A model generated the notes under the pieces. That model saw only the letters and a program-made list of their open reading frames with translations, was not told where the DNA came from and did no database searches. From Laetiporus sulphureus 93-53 (Eukaryota; Basidiomycota; Agaricomycetes; Polyporales; Laetiporaceae), in the NCBI RefSeq assembly GCF_001632365.1, contig NW_024468568.1:29777-93776 (forward strand): a DNA stretch of 64,000 nt, in the 5' to 3' direction. The translations under genes were made by a program, and so were the position numbers. Positions 36,034 through 49,401 of this stretch are shown in pieces; the stretch's first letter is position 1; each line of letters opens with the position of its first letter.

Positions 36034-37494
36034 CTACAATCCCGTCAGTAGCCTCCTCGATCGTGACTCGCAGACGTACCTTCAAACTGATGGATGGGTT
36101 GTAGGGCGGTTAACTTGAGGTGTCTGGTCTGCGATAACAAGTCTCGCACCTTCTATGTACCCGTATTCAAAGACAACGAGGTATCCTCGTGGCCTTGGGC
36201 GACGATCGGCATTGAGGGAACGTGGCCGCCCTGATAATTCGAGAAGCACAAGGCTATGGTTCTCCTGGGACACGATCATCCACAACCACGACGAGAAGCA
36301 GATTGCACGCGATGTAGCTGACAGTGTGATAACGCATAATCGTTTCGCGCGTCTCTCTGGACAACATATATCGAAGGCCTGGCAGCCATCGCGTACGTTT
36401 GAAAAGTACCCTGTTGAGTTGACGCACGCTTGACAATCCTTTGGGAAATTTGTTGATAGCACAAACTCAAACGATATGCCAAGCCAGGAGACTGCGCGAC
36501 ATTGCTCGCAGCCACATCAATGCTGCCCTATGCAGAAACAATGATCCAAGGCAAGATAATTATGAGAGAAGACATACTGCGATCACAGGCCAGGCTTGCG
36601 AGAAGCGTTGATGTGAACCATCTCGGAGTGAGCCGTTCGCCTAAGCAGGAAAGTGAAGCAACATCCATGGGAACATCATGTCAACTCCGATTGCTCAAAA
36701 GCATATTCGGATCTTGCTGCAGGCTCCGTTCAGTGCCATCGGTAGCAATGACTATCCCGTAGCGACCACAGATGAGCTGATTAGCCTGTATCGTCTCGGC
36801 GGGTTGGGCGATGTCCACGTCCAGTAGACTCTGCATACACGTCTCAAGCTTCAAGGTTCGAGTGACATCACCGAGAGGAGATGATCTTCGACGGCCCTTG
36901 CGCTGCATATCGGTGATGCTAATCACCGTTAAGAGCACTCCAGAACACGCAGAATTGCGAGTGTTTCAAGGTCAAGGTACCTCGAGGAGACGAGACATGT
37001 CGTGTGAGTCGCCCAAGGTCACCCGAGTCGGAAAGATAGCGACGACCAACGAGAGAGAAGACCACAAGATAAAGCAAGGAGCATGCAAGACATGAATAGT
37101 CTTTGACCTCCTTCTGCAATCCCAGATCCACGCCATTAACTGAGGCAGCTAGCAGGTCGTCCTCTTCGCTTCAGTCGATCGTTGACCCGAGCGTTGCTTG
37201 GACATATCCATCCACGAGCTGAGGCTAGGACATCGCTCAGTGCCACATTGTCTGGCTTCGAGTCATCCAACAGGTCTCTGAGTTGGGACAGCACTACTGA
37301 TACATAATATATATTTACAGGTACAAGTATCCAGCAACGCTATAGAACAGCAGACATTGAACATGGTCAGGCAGGCCCTATTGGAAGTCCATGTGTACAG
37401 AAGTATGGGTCGCAGGTACACGTTGCAATATAGTAAATGGGAAATACCTAACCAAATGCACAGTACTACTATTACACAGACACGACATCATGAC
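36034..37494. other. probable upstream exons of the membrane protein, unresolved
   Basis: Minus-strand frames at 36462-36082, 36938-36681 and 37131-36919 look partly coding and share direction with the exon at 35635-36033. Their phases and splice sites do not resolve into one model by eye. The last 300 bases before 37494 show nothing clear. Confidence 0.35.
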
Positions 37495-39643
37495 TCAGGC
37501 CCAGGTCGTATTCGTCCACCATCGCTGGTCGGCGCCACGCACCGTCCACTCAGCGACGCCCTTCACAGACGCCACGTACACATGCGTCCCCGTCGGATCG
37601 AAGCAGGTACCTGCCAGGTCCTGATCAAGCTCACCCCCATCTGCCTGGCCGCCCCTGCGATGCCTACGAGGCACACCCCCCGTCGCCCGCCGCGTGCTAT
37701 ATGGGCCAGAGCTCTCCCGGCGCAGAAGGTGGGTGGGGCGAGAGACGCGGCCGCGCTCAGATGTCCGCGTCCCCGACGATGGGATAACAGGCGACGGAGA
37801 CGCCGAGCGAGACGGTGCATGCGACGAGAAGCAGTCAGCTTCCAGCTCATCGACGTCCATCTCGTCTTCCGCAGGGTCCTCATCATGCTCGCGCCCAATC
37901 GTATCGTCCATGCGATTGTCATGCATCTGCTCCGGGTCGAGGACGGCTGATCGTGCCCGCAGGCCATGCTGCGAAAGCAATCGTCGAACGTCGTTCTCCA
38001 CTTGTCTATCTCCAAGTGGCGGTATCACAACGATACCATCCACATCATCATCAGCATTGCGATACTCTTCTCCGCCATGTGGATGGCGACTCGGATGAGA
38101 TCGCCGCCGCGAGCTCTCCGATGGTGGTATCCGGAAAGTGTCTTCGAGCGCTCCGCTGAACAGCATGATGCGTGGCGGCGGTGGCGGGGGAGCATCTTCC
38201 CATGGCCTACTCGTTCCGTATGTCTGAGACAACAGTGGCGATACAGATCTGGGGCGCACGGGCGATTGGCGCATTGACGGGATATAGTCAAAGTCGGGCA
38301 TCCGCACGATCTCTTCCTTTTCAAATGTGCGCGCGTCCACAACGTGAAGGAGGGAAGTGTGCTGAAAATAGATCATCAGCATGCACAGCAACGAAGATGG
38401 TGGCAGTACGCAGTACCTCCGTGAAAGTCATGATCTCTCTCCCAGCGCCCGGAGGGCTGAATTTGACACTTCGGACGCCCCATCCTGGAGCATTGATAGA
38501 CCCCCTCGACCAATCCCACGGCTCTTCGTAAAGGAATCCGCTGGCATACCCGGTACCAGTCTTGGAGGTCCTGCTCTTGTCTGTCTGGAACACCTTCAAG
38601 GGCTTCGTGCTCCGTACGTCCCACACGACCACCGCCCCTTCCTGGGATGCTACGGCGAACTTCGATCCGTCGGCTGAGAATGCAGTGCTGAATGACGCGG
38701 GTATAGCTGTCGAAGAGCTAGACATCGAGAAGGAATACGGGTTGTAGGCGATGTATGGAGACAAAGATAGCTTGCATATTGGAATAACCGTGATCCGAGA
38801 TCCTCCTGTGATACGGTGGAGGTATACGTCAGGCGAGTCGCCCACGCAAAGTAGGGTGCGCCCGTCTGGAGATATCGACGCTGCAAAGCATCACTCGTAT
38901 CAGATCACTCAAACGCGTTGCAATGTACGTACAATGATTCACGGGAACGTCTAGTCTCCACTGACCGGCTTCGGACAGCCTCGGCAGGGCGCCGTCGCCC
39001 TTGACGCGCCGCAGGGAGACATCGAAGAACTTGACTGTTCGATCGTTGTTGCTGACGAATAATCGGGGCTCGACACTGCTCTCATGGGAGCTGGTCAGAC
39101 TGAGCGATGTCAGCAGCACCGAGTTGTTGATCGACCCCGGCTCTATCCTACATTTACTCTCCCACTGCCTGCGCCCGAATCCCCTGGTAGCCCGGCGCGA
39201 GAAACCAGTACTGCTGCATTCTTGCGGAGTGGAGGAGAACAATGACAGGTATAATTCTGCATCCTGGCCGCCAGCTGCCAATAGAGTGTCATCTGTATTA
39301 GGGACATTGAGAGCGGATAGGGAGTTGGGGGTGAATGAGAGTTCGGCGAGCGCACGGGGATTCTGTAACGTTTTAGGAGACGTTTCAGACGACTCAACTG
39401 CGATGTCAGATAGACGACGTACTGATGTAGGAGCAAGGATGTCATGTTCAATGATGGAGTGATTTTGTGGATATGTTACAAGACCTCGTTCATGTGGACA
39501 TATGAGAACGTCGCGGAGTTGTCTGGAGGAATCGTGTGAAGTCAGCTCGAGATCCGAATGCAGACGGAAAGGTGAAACGCCAGCGGGTTCTGGCAAGAGA
39601 CACGAACGCGCTCGTACACTAGAGTGGCGAACCCTCTCTCCCA
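37495..39643 (-). CDS. WD40-repeat protein of the fungal DUF2415 type, 5' end unresolved
   Basis: Exons 39643-38933, 38880-38417 and 38361-37495 keep one frame. WD40-like repeats are seen: LFVSNNDRTVKFFDVSL, SSISPDGRTLLCVGD, and FSADGSKFAVASQEGAVVVW followed by DVRS. The block GWGVRSVKFSPPGAGREIM followed by TFTEHTSLLHVVDARTF is the pattern I associate with DUF2415 in fungal WD40 proteins. A long acidic and serine-rich insert (HDEDPAEDEMDVDELEADC) precedes a final WD40-like strand ending GADQRWWTNTTWA. The family role is uncharacterised as far as I know; such propellers are scaffolds for protein complexes. The most upstream frame starts at a GTG preceded by an acceptor-like TTAG and contains no Met, so at least one short 5' exon is missing from this model. 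Confidence 0.8.
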
Positions 39644-40628
39644 CTAATATGTGTGTACAGTACCATTGCTAGATGGCTTGTAGTGCAGCGCTCCAACGAG
39701 CAACGGGACGCCCTACGGAGGAGATCCCACACCTTAGAAGGCACTGAGGCCCCAACTCGTGTCGACCCCGTCTACCAGATACTGCCAACCACCCACTGAG
39801 CAAAAGAGGAGACGTACACATGTCCGATCGTTACCCGTGCAGGGCTTGCCGAATTCAGCGAGGGCGGGGTCAGCAGCGACGAGATACCACGAGCCATTGG
39901 AAAGCAGACGGATAGTGTAGGTGGCTAAGTCGTGCTTTCAAATTCAGTCTGAGAGCCAGCCCTGTAGAGAATGCTCGCTGAGTTGTCCTCGTGGGTGGCT
40001 GGAGGCAGGTCCTGTGACGGCAGTGCAGTGGTATGGACGGCGTGGCGGAGTCGTTAGTGCAGAGTCCGATGCAAGGTGCTCATAAACCTGCACAGGGTGG
40101 TGGTCGATAGGAGAGTCGGGGACACACCGGAGCTTGGGGATGAGAGTTGAGTGTAACTGGGTCCGTGGCACGCGCGCGCACCCTTACTCGCTGCCACCGT
40201 CGCCAGTCGAGGCAAACATATTTCCGAAACATTAGATCGTCGTCAACTTGTTCAGGTACAATAAATAACAGGCCTCCAGTATCTACCAGCATGTCTAGGC
40301 TACAATGAGTTTGAGTAAGTCAGTTCGGAATCAGGTATGTGGGAAGGACTACAGAGTTAGGGACTTCGGCGACAACGAAGCGACATGAGTAAATCGGGGA
40401 CGGTAGAGCGAAAAGAATAGCAACAATGACACTCCGCAGGAGCAACGCATTCTGCAACTGGTACAGTATATGAGAATTCGCATGAGCGTCCAGCATATCG
40501 TACGGACATAACAAGAGCAAGGCACGCGGTGAGCCCACCAATATATAAGACAGATCAAGGAGAAATAACGTAGCGGACGAGCATTATCTCAGTCACGGTC
40601 ATCCGTGCCCGATGAGTAGAGGAGAGGG
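39644..40628. other. region likely holding the WD40 gene 5' end
   Basis: Minus-strand coding-like pieces occur, such as LLSNGSWYLVAADPALAEFG near 39920-39855, followed across a possible intron by GGWQYLVDGVDTSW and a stop near 39740. They may be a separate small gene or a 5' part of the WD40 gene. No ATG-started model could be built. Confidence 0.3.
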
Positions 40629-43128
40629 TTATAGCACATAGCCACCGTTCGACCAATCGCCGTCAGGGTCGGGCTTCATGCTAGGTCCAACGGTGCTCGC
40701 GCGAGACATGTCCTGTTGCACCGATGCCGGTGTGAGCTCCTCCTGCAATTTCCGGCACTCTGCACCACCTTCTGACCGTACTAAAATGAAAACACGTCAA
40801 TTGCAAAGCTCGAGAGCCCAAGAGAAGATGACTCACGATGACGATTCAGGGCATCCATCCGTGCGAAATTCTTCTTGCAACCCTCACAGGGATACGGCCG
40901 AATATTAAGGTGAAGTTGTTCATGTCGCTTGCAATCATGCTGCCGCGCAAAGCCCTTCCCACATCCCGGCCACTTACATTGGAACGGCTTTTCTTCCGCG
41001 TGTGATCGCAAGTGACCTTGAAAGACGGATAAGCATCATCCACACAGGTATTAAAGATCTGCTACCCACCTTTGAGGTTAAAATGACGCGTGAAAGTGCT
41101 TCCACAACCAGGAATAGGACACATGAAGTTCGCAGGCTGTTTCCGGCGCTTCTGGCTGGCGTCCGCCGTACTGGGCGTCGTGACGTTCACCTTGGCGATA
41201 TGCGTCGGTATTCCAGTGTCCGTCGTATTCATCATTCCCATGTTCACACCCATGCCCATATCCATGTCCGCACCCATGCCCATGTCGACCTGCAGCACCC
41301 CTCCCGAGACGACCCGTCGCATCGGCGATGCATTCATGTTCATAGGCATCGACATGTCCGGAAGCGCGCCATAGCCAGGGCGAGGACTTGCCGACGGGGA
41401 CGGGTACGGACTGGCCCGCGCGCTGCTTCCCCCGCTACTCCATCCAGTAAGACCGCCCATGCCGGGGCGCTCGCGCGACCCTGAAGACGCCCGGCGAATG
41501 TGACGTGTGATGGAGGCGACCGGTTCGGTCGGATGCAAGTATTGGCGCGTGCTTGTGGCACGGATGAACTCTTGCGAGGCGGAAGATGGAGGTGGCACGA
41601 GCATCCCGGAGATGTTGAACGGAGACGATGGCGTGCTGAAGCGAATGTCTTCGGAGCGCACTTGTCTGTGCCCGCGGTTGTCAGACTTGGTACGACGTAA
41701 ATTGACTGCGGCGATGTCGGGAGTTAGGTAATTGGGGTTCAGAGATGTCGAAAGGCCGGGATGACCGAAACTGAAAGGCTGGGGGACGGACGGCTGCTGC
41801 AAGGTTGGTCCAAATGTTGTTTGGTTTGGACCTGCGGAGTTGGGGTAACGGAATGGCGGTGGACGGAAGGAGGCGGTCTGAAGAAGGTTAGAAGAGGACG
41901 CCTCGGGAAGGACATCATTCATGTTAACTGTTCCGGCGGACGTTGGCCTTCGGCCATCGTGGGAAGTCAGGTGGCTGCCATCAGCGCCCGAGTTAGATCC
42001 TTGATGGGGGTCACCCATCAAAGATGCCGCGTCCCAGGCAGGCGGGCGCAGCGACGTGTCTGAGAGGCTTCGTGTCCGTTGTGGCGCCTGCGGTAACAGG
42101 AACTGTTCGGTTCGCATGGATTCATGGGGCGTCTCGCCGCCGAAGGTCATTCCCGAGGTACCTACAGATCGTGACCCGGAATGAACAAATGGCCGATCGG
42201 CGACCTGTGCGCAGGAACTCACCTTGATTCTGCGTAGGCGTTGACAAATTCTGCACCTGAGACTGACGGTCCCATCCGACTGGGTCAGATCGTTGCAGGC
42301 TCGAGGAGCCGTCTACGAATGCGGCATGCATCAAGGTTCGTCAAGAGATTGATGAGAATGGCAGTACTGACCTGACGCAGGCGCGGTCTGGAATAGTACC
42401 GGCTGCGCCGTGTCCCCTCCTCCACTCACGGGAGTGGCCGGAACGATGTGTAGCTGAGGACCCGATGACATTACACCGTCGCCTGAGGGAGCATTTATTG
42501 TAGGAGGCTCAGGCGAGGGGCTGGGTGGAATCATTAGCTGTGGCGGGGATGCTTTATGCGACGGAGGGGAGGAAGGCAGCTTTGCCGGCGAGAAAGCGGG
42601 CGAGTCAAAGCGCAAGCTCTCGAAATTTAGGTGAGGCGACGCGGGCGGCTGATATGAGGAGGTCGACGAGGCATGGCTGCGCGTGTCATCCTCACCGCCA
42701 TTGCTCGAGGCCGGAGAACCGTGATCAACCATGATAGATGTCATTTTCTGGTCAAAGGCGGGGGGCGTTATCGACACTTGGGGGAATCCGTCACCAGACA
42801 TGAAATTGTCGTCGAGCGTGAAGAGACCAGAGGAGCTGGGCGCGTCGTAACTGGATGGGTCGTAATCGTCTAAGTTGAGTGTAGACGAGGGATCAAAAAG
42901 ACCGATGGTATGATCGTCGTCGAATGAGGGCAGATCGGAGAGGATTGAGTAGGGCGAGTTCTGGTACGAGCCGTTGTATGAGGGTGTGTGCGGAAAGGAC
43001 GCCTCCGGATGAGAGAATTCGGGAGCGAATTCAAAGCTATCGAATGGAGAGCCGGGGTTGGGAGAGCCGTCGAACTGGCTCCCTTCGAAGTCGGTTGGCT
43101 GTGAGTCTGAAACAAGGAGGGTATCCAT
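40629..43128 (-). CDS. CRZ1: Crz1-like C2H2 zinc-finger transcription factor
   Basis: Exons 43128-42372, 42312-42223, 42161-41070, 41016-40837 and 40780-40629 give 756 residues. Three fingers lie near the C-terminus: finger 1 (C630, C635, H648, H652), finger 2 (C660, C665, H678, H682) and finger 3 (C690, C693, H706 and probably C715). Their linkers and cores (FTRHFNLKGHLRSH, FARQHDCKRHEQLH, FARMDALNRHLRSE) match the Crz1 pattern. In fungi Crz1 is dephosphorylated by calcineurin after a Ca2+ rise and moves to the nucleus. The first 600 residues are Ser/Pro-rich and likely disordered, with a candidate calcineurin docking site PQVSIT (116-121) fitting PxIxIT. A Met/Gly/Asp-rich run lies ahead of the fingers. 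The model is complete and unbroken. Confidence 0.88.
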
Positions 43129-46100
43129 GCCGCTCTACACTCTTTGTACGATTGCACAGTGTCACTAAAACGGATGGGGCTGTGTTTGTGTATGGCGGAG
43201 CAGGGCTGTGCGACCACACTGGAGGATCTCGTCGACAAAAGCTGTGCGATGGGAGGAGGGGGAGAGGAAGGTCGTAACTTATGCGATTCCGAGTCCACCA
43301 CAGAAGTCTCCGTACTTCGAACTCCGCTCGACCAATTCGGGCCTATCGGTTCCTGCCCATCGTTAGAGCTGCTTTGCTCACGGCATCCACAGCCTAGCCT
43401 CAACTGAGGTTCGTGTGCCTCTCTCGTTCTCTGTTTAAGGTTGCGCTGTAATATATGCTTCGAGTCATGCTGAATTCGCAGCCTCAGCACTGCCAGTCGT
43501 GGCTGTACGTATATGGCGCCCAGATATCGTGATATGCCGGCCTGGCCGGCGTGTGCTTCGCCATTGTCGGACTTTCACTTGAGTGCATCTCCGACACACT
43601 CCGCCATCACTATCAGCCACCGTCTCGACCGTCGGGCTTGCGTGGCCCTCAAACGCGTCTTTTTTGTCACCAGCATCATATCTGTGGTCGCGTCCACACG
43701 CGGCATCAAACACGCATGGCCTAAGAAAGATCCTTGTGCATTTGAACGACCTGATGGCGACGACTTGATTCGCTATCCGAGTGCAGAGTTTGATGTAAAC
43801 TCCGGATGACAAGGTGAGACCGCGTTTCAGATCCATCATTTCCCCTGGCTGACCTCAACGGCGGACGCGTTTCGAACTCACACAAATCGAAGAATGTCGT
43901 CCTGGAGACTCGTCGGAGCTTGGAAAACTTCCCGATCGACCCGCGGTGGTTCCGTGCATAGCCTCTTCATCATCGATCTGATGACCGTGCAAACTGTCTT
44001 TGACTACCGATGCAACACGATCTGTCGGATGCAGTCGCCATGCATGCTGCCAATCTGCCTCATGCGAGAGCAACTTGCAACACGAATCTTGAGTGGCGCA
44101 ACTTGCTCAAAGTGTCCTAGGTTTCCGAGTCGACGGGCTCTCTGGGCAACTAGCCGTCAATATCTAACACCGAGTGTTCTTGCCACAGCCTTGGAGTCAA
44201 TTTCGCGCGAATTCCTAACTGACATGCTGTGCTTGCTGTGCAGAACTGCCATTGGACCGGCAGACTCATATCCATTGTATGCGTACACGGCTACTCTCAT
44301 TCACGGACCGGTGGTTCACGCGTACGGGCCTGGCAGTTAAGGTCTACCCCTCACGAGGCCTCAATATTCGTTAATGTCCGTTGTGTCTCTGTCATGTCGA
44401 GCACCCGGTCCAATGTGTCCGAATGTGCCTTGGCAAGTCGATCGGCGACTACATCCCCAAAAGTACTTTCTTGCGTGGATTGTGACCTAACAAAAGCTTT
44501 AACTTGATCTTGTTTAAGCAGGCTTCTAAGTCAAACTATTTCGCAACGCTTTGGACCCTCTCATTGACGCAAGTCGTGGCGTTCATCAAGCATCATCTCT
44601 AAGGCGATTATTTAACCTTCGACCTACTTTTGGCGCATCGGAACAGCGGTTTCAGCTCGCTTTCACGATCACCAGGAATAATCTCGCAGTTGACATCCGG
44701 CGTGCGCGTGTGGAGAAGTCAGGCATGAGTTCGCTTGCCGTGGTCATCCTTCACCAACCAGAGGTTACAAATACCTTGCAACACTCGTCTGGCTTGCAGT
44801 GCATCTCAAAAGCTACTGGCGCGTGCGGCGATGTATAAGATTGCCGTTCAGATCCTCGATGTCCCTCTTTTTGCGATTATCAATCTCCGTCTGCCTCGTG
44901 TTCGAATGTAATGATGAATAATTGACAAGATGAATTAGCCCCATCGCGAGGGTCTGTTTCAGATTTCACTGATGCGTGTATTGACCGGCTTCTTTCCATC
45001 GCTGGTACATAGGACTTCGGCTCTCACACGCGGAGGACAGCGCGAAACTGTACAGACCGTGTGCCCAACGGAAAACAAGTCCCCGTTCACAACTCCTACG
45101 CCCACGGTCGACCTCAGAGTTCCATCGGCTGACAATTTTAAACTCGGCTTCTCTGTGATGATCACTTCGAAGGGACGGACGTATCACGGGCAGTGGGCAA
45201 ATGGAACGATCCGTGATCAAACCATCTGCTTCCTCACTTCTTCAATTGTCTTTCGCGGGCCATCCGTCCCACTACCGCAGTACCCGTCCCGGAGCCGTTC
45301 TCGCGTGCGTTGCCGCGGCATCTCACCATGTGCTGCTCTGACGCCGCTTCGCGAGGCATGGCCGCACGGACCAGACTTTGAGAGGTGAAACATCCCCTCA
45401 GCGTCTCGACGGTGATTGATCATCGTGGTTCGTGATGATTATTCTTGTCAATGTCAGGTCGGATAGATGGACATGCGATCTGAATCCTTGTCGAAGTAGA
45501 CAGCGGCGATGCTCGAAAGAGACTCCCAGTCTCCTGCACGCTGCGATATGGGCACATATGATCTAGTCCTCGTGAGGTGTTTTGCAATTTGATAGTAGTC
45601 TCATATTTATTATGTGTTATTCGTAGGGCTTCAACCTAACAACACCATCCCTACCGCTTTGTGCTAAGCCAGGCAGCTAAGGTTGCGCCACTCAATGCGC
45701 CCGGCAGTCCACGTTCAATCTAGACAAGAGGCTCCAGCATCATTCCGTATGACCGGCTCGAGGACATATCTATTGCCTCGACATATAAAGGCATTCAGAC
45801 ATGTCTGCGCACGACTGTATATCTCCTCTTCTACACTCATACATCACTCCGTCAGTCTCATCACATGTGCCATCTGTGCGCCGCTATAGTCACCGATCTC
45901 CAAGAAACTCAATCGCGGTTAACGTGACACCTCTCGATCACTAGCGGCTAGTCTGATGTGCCGCATCAATTCGCTCCATTCACTGCCTTACCTGGAATAC
46001 GGACCTGAACAATGTAGAATATCGGGCTGGTAATATCAGATGAATGCGGGCGGAGCCGGGGGTGAAAGATGTATCATACATCTCTCCATCAACTGATCAA

Positions 46101-46441
46101 CGCGCACAGTGTTGTATCTTGGCCCCCAAGATATCAGCAGCCCCCTCCTGAAAGGAAGTACTTTTGCAGCACTGAAGGTCATGCCGTCCAGAATCCAACC
46201 GCATTGACTGAGGACGAGTTGCCTGTTGGGCAGGTGAGAGAATGAGTACTATGTAGTTCGCCGAGAGGCAACGCTTATATCCACGGCCATAGGACTCTGA
46301 AAGCACCGCATCCCGTCCGATCTGCGCAGTTAACCAGAGTGCCGCCCAGTTAGTACCACGGTGGGGGACCACGCGGGAATCCTGGGTGCTGTGGTTTTTT
46401 GGTTTTTTGGGGATTTTTATTTGATGATTTTTGAAGAGAAA
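43129..46441. other. 3.3 kb gene-poor region
   Basis: The first few hundred bases are the likely promoter and 5' leader of the Crz1-like gene; the minus-strand frame there (43490-42870) is mostly its leader or shadow. Further right only short frames on both strands are present, with no domain and no clear mobile element. A T-rich run lies near 46390-46432. Confidence 0.4.
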
Positions 46442-47926
46442 TGGATCCTGCAATCATGCAGTGTCTCATGAACCTTCCCCCAGACTGCATAAAACATGCT
46501 GAATTCATGGTTTTGACGTTGGTCGATGTATCTGATCATGTCCGATTCGAAGCTGTGCTGCCTACTCAGCGAACTTGCCAGGCAGCGCATCTCTGATCCA
46601 ACAATATTTCATCTCCATCATGCTACAATCTGCGCTGTAGAATCTGGAGTGTTTCGCGCGCTCTGGCTGAAGAAGATACTCATTCGCGGCGCACGCCTTG
46701 TGACCAAGACGATATCACACCCACGAACCTATCCCATAGAGGCGGACGTGCCTGAACACCGCCATCGTGCTTAGCGACATCTCATTCGCATAGAGAGCGT
46801 CCGTCTCGGGTGCATGGTCTGGCAAAAGAACAGCAAGGACAAAACCGCACTTCTCCTGGCGATGTGCCCATTTCTCTAACTTCAAGACTTTAGAGCGCCA
46901 TGGCGTACAGCTCGATCCTGCATTCTTGGCGAGACGAGAGGATGTCGACGCGTTGCCATGATGTTCATCGAGCAGCATGCCATCTTCACACCTCTCAAGG
47001 TTGGGCAGATGAGCTTGAACTCGTTAACTTGCTGGGTCGTCATGCTGTTTGGCCACTTCATGAAAGCGTGTTCGTCCACCAAGGCTGGCTAAGTTTCTCT
47101 GCTTGCAGGGCGCTGTGGAAATGTCATGCTGCTGGTCCGCGGCCATTCGGAGCTACACTCTTTCTGCGGCCAGCAAAAGCCGTGTGGACAGCATTGTCAA
47201 CGAGATCTCCGAGTCTGTCAAAGGCCTGGAACCGGGATCAGTAGCTTCTTGCGTTCAACCCTGATAGTGGATTGTCGAATTGAGCTTTAAGGCAGATATG
47301 AAGTGACAGTTCATCGTTCTCCCACGATGATGAGAAATTATGATATGAAGAGACCATCTCGCGGTTGATAAGGTTGGTCGAATCGTAGAAGGAGGGCGGA
47401 TTCATCATCTCCTTCGTTGTCAGAACGCTATCTGACTTCCTCGTGTGAGTATCAGAAAAGTGATTCTTTGTGAGGCGCCACTCACGTTCATGTTATCACC
47501 AGGCCTTCGTCCGACCGGAACTACAAGAAGCGGGGCGGAGATCTCAACAAAATTGGAATGCAGTTGTGAACCACTACAGAGCTCGTGGCGACGACCCTCT
47601 TTCTCGAAAGGAGACCAGTCTGCAAGGCAAGATCGTTACAGATGGCGACCCTTTCGGAAAGCACAGCAAAACCGATGGCTGCAAGCAGGTCGGGCAACTG
47701 CGGCGAGAGCTTGAACGCTGCTCTGTATCGTGCAGACGAGTGCGTCAGCTGCTTCAGTTCCGATATACACACAATGACCAAAGCGTTGGGTAGATCCGGT
47801 ACTGCAGGTAAAAAGTGCCAGGTAGCGGACTGGCCGAGACACAAGGAGATGTGCAAGTCCGGCACACATCCTTTGCAAATGTTATCATCGCAGAGGGTGC
47901 TCTTGGACATCCTCGAGAGGGTATAG
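46442..47926 (+). pseudogene. decayed ankyrin-SEC-C-MYND family gene
   Basis: Pieces of the family occur in order on the plus strand but in different frames and with stops. Near 46800-46860 there is NSKDKTALLLAMCPFL, aligning with DNKGETPLLLACRML of the intact gene at 58319. Near 46965, IEQHA matches VEQHA, and near 47125, CHAAGPRPF matches the first SEC-C motif region. At 47550-47690 RARGDDPLSRKETSL and KIVTDGDPF align with the linker before MYND. At 47812-47900 ADWPRHKEMCKSGTH gives the last part of a MYND finger. A possible original start is the ATG at 46442. Several stops and frame changes make it non-functional. Confidence 0.65.
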
Positions 47927-49401
47927 TACCTTCCAAAGTGCTCGTCCGAGGGTCCGCATGCTGAGACAGATAAAGGTGTTGAGCGGCTGGTCGACAGATT
48001 AGTCGCACTAGATGTTTGCTGTTCTTTGAGAGTTTCTACCTCGTAGTATCTCCCTGGTGGTATGGTGCGCAACCGCGTTATCGGAGGCTGCACCGTATAT
48101 GTAAGCATTGAATGCGAATACTGACTGCTCTTCCAGGCTTGCATAGCTAACTGAACGTATTCAGAGCTGGCTTAGCCGAGTGGGTCAACAGCCAATCGTA
48201 CAGACAGCCTATTACAAGTAACACCACTGGCAAGCTCTCCGGCGCCTCAGACGAATCATGAATGAACCGGACGAATTAGCGGAGCCGCATTACACTTCCA
48301 TCGCTCTTCCAGTGAGGTTCTTACTCCACGTGAGGCGCAATTCATTGAGATTGGAGGGATCGCTGCGACATAGCAGTTGGTCCATGACACCGATGACGGA
48401 CATGCGGAGGACATAAATATCGCAGGTACATACCGCGCCGTGGGGGGATCTGTCGATGTACCTAGATGCAGGGCTGGGTGTGAGTATGTGTTCTGTCTGT
48501 GTGGTACTTCCTCCTTCCCCGAAGTAGGTAGCCAGCTTTACTGAGATGACGCCGCCGAGTTGTCATCAAGTAGGCACAGATCCTTCTTTGCATGCATTCT
48601 CCAGCCGTTTTTGACAAACAAGACACGTCGACATTTTTAACACTTGTCAGCTCAGCGCTCCGCGCTGACGCTCAACACTCAGCAAGTCCTTGGCTGTCTG
48701 ACGCTCTGGGCACATGTGCCGGGAGGAGTCAGTGCGGGCCTTGAACAATCATATCGGACGTTGTGAGACGTCGAGCCATGCCGCAGGATATCTGGACGTC
48801 GGCGCTCGCGCTAAAGGGACTGGAACTTTCGGATATCTGGCTTCCTGGAACCATGAATGCGCTCGCTATGACGCCAACAGTAGCAGCCTGGCCCGTGCGC
48901 GTGCGCGCAGAAGTTCATGTGATCGGTCCCTGGAGATTGCGCGTGAGTTTTGCTCCCGTGCCAATTGCATAATTCGGGCATATGTGTTCCACGAGTGGAA
49001 GGTTCTGCAGGTGGAAGCGAAAGCCTGTTGAGCACAAAATGCCACGTCGAAGCTGTCTCGATGCTGGAAAGGATGTTTTAGCGGACAAATGCGATACAAA
49101 TCGAGATTGCCGCGTTTAATGCAAGGCCATAAATGCGCTGCGTGCTGATATCGAAGGCAGAGTTGAATAAAACTGGAATCTCGATGAACGCGACGCGCCA
49201 CGTGCGGGCGTCTGTCTGAATTACATAATATTCCGGCAGACGCCGGCGCGAACGCGACGCGCTCACATCCGACCCCGCCGCGGTGCACCCGCGTCTCCTC
49301 CCACACGTCGCCCACGACCTACGCGTCCGCACTCTACCCACCCCGCCACCATCGCCCATCACATTCACCACGACAGCCAACAACACGCGTCGACGCTGCC
49401 C
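47927..49401. other. intergenic; includes the likely promoter of the gene at 49402
   Basis: No gene is seen. A stretch at 48168-48190 resembles the 5' arm of a serine or leucine tRNA but has no matching 3' half. The last 300 bases are GC-rich. Confidence 0.45.

Noticed and set aside
42870..43490. 206-codon minus-strand frame upstream of the Crz1-like gene
   Set aside because: Overlaps the start of exon 1 in another frame and the likely 5' leader; no domain is seen.
48168..48190. Sequence resembling the 5' part of a Ser/Leu tRNA (GCTTAGCCGAGTGGGTCAA)
   Set aside because: No anticodon arm, T arm or matching acceptor stem could be found downstream.
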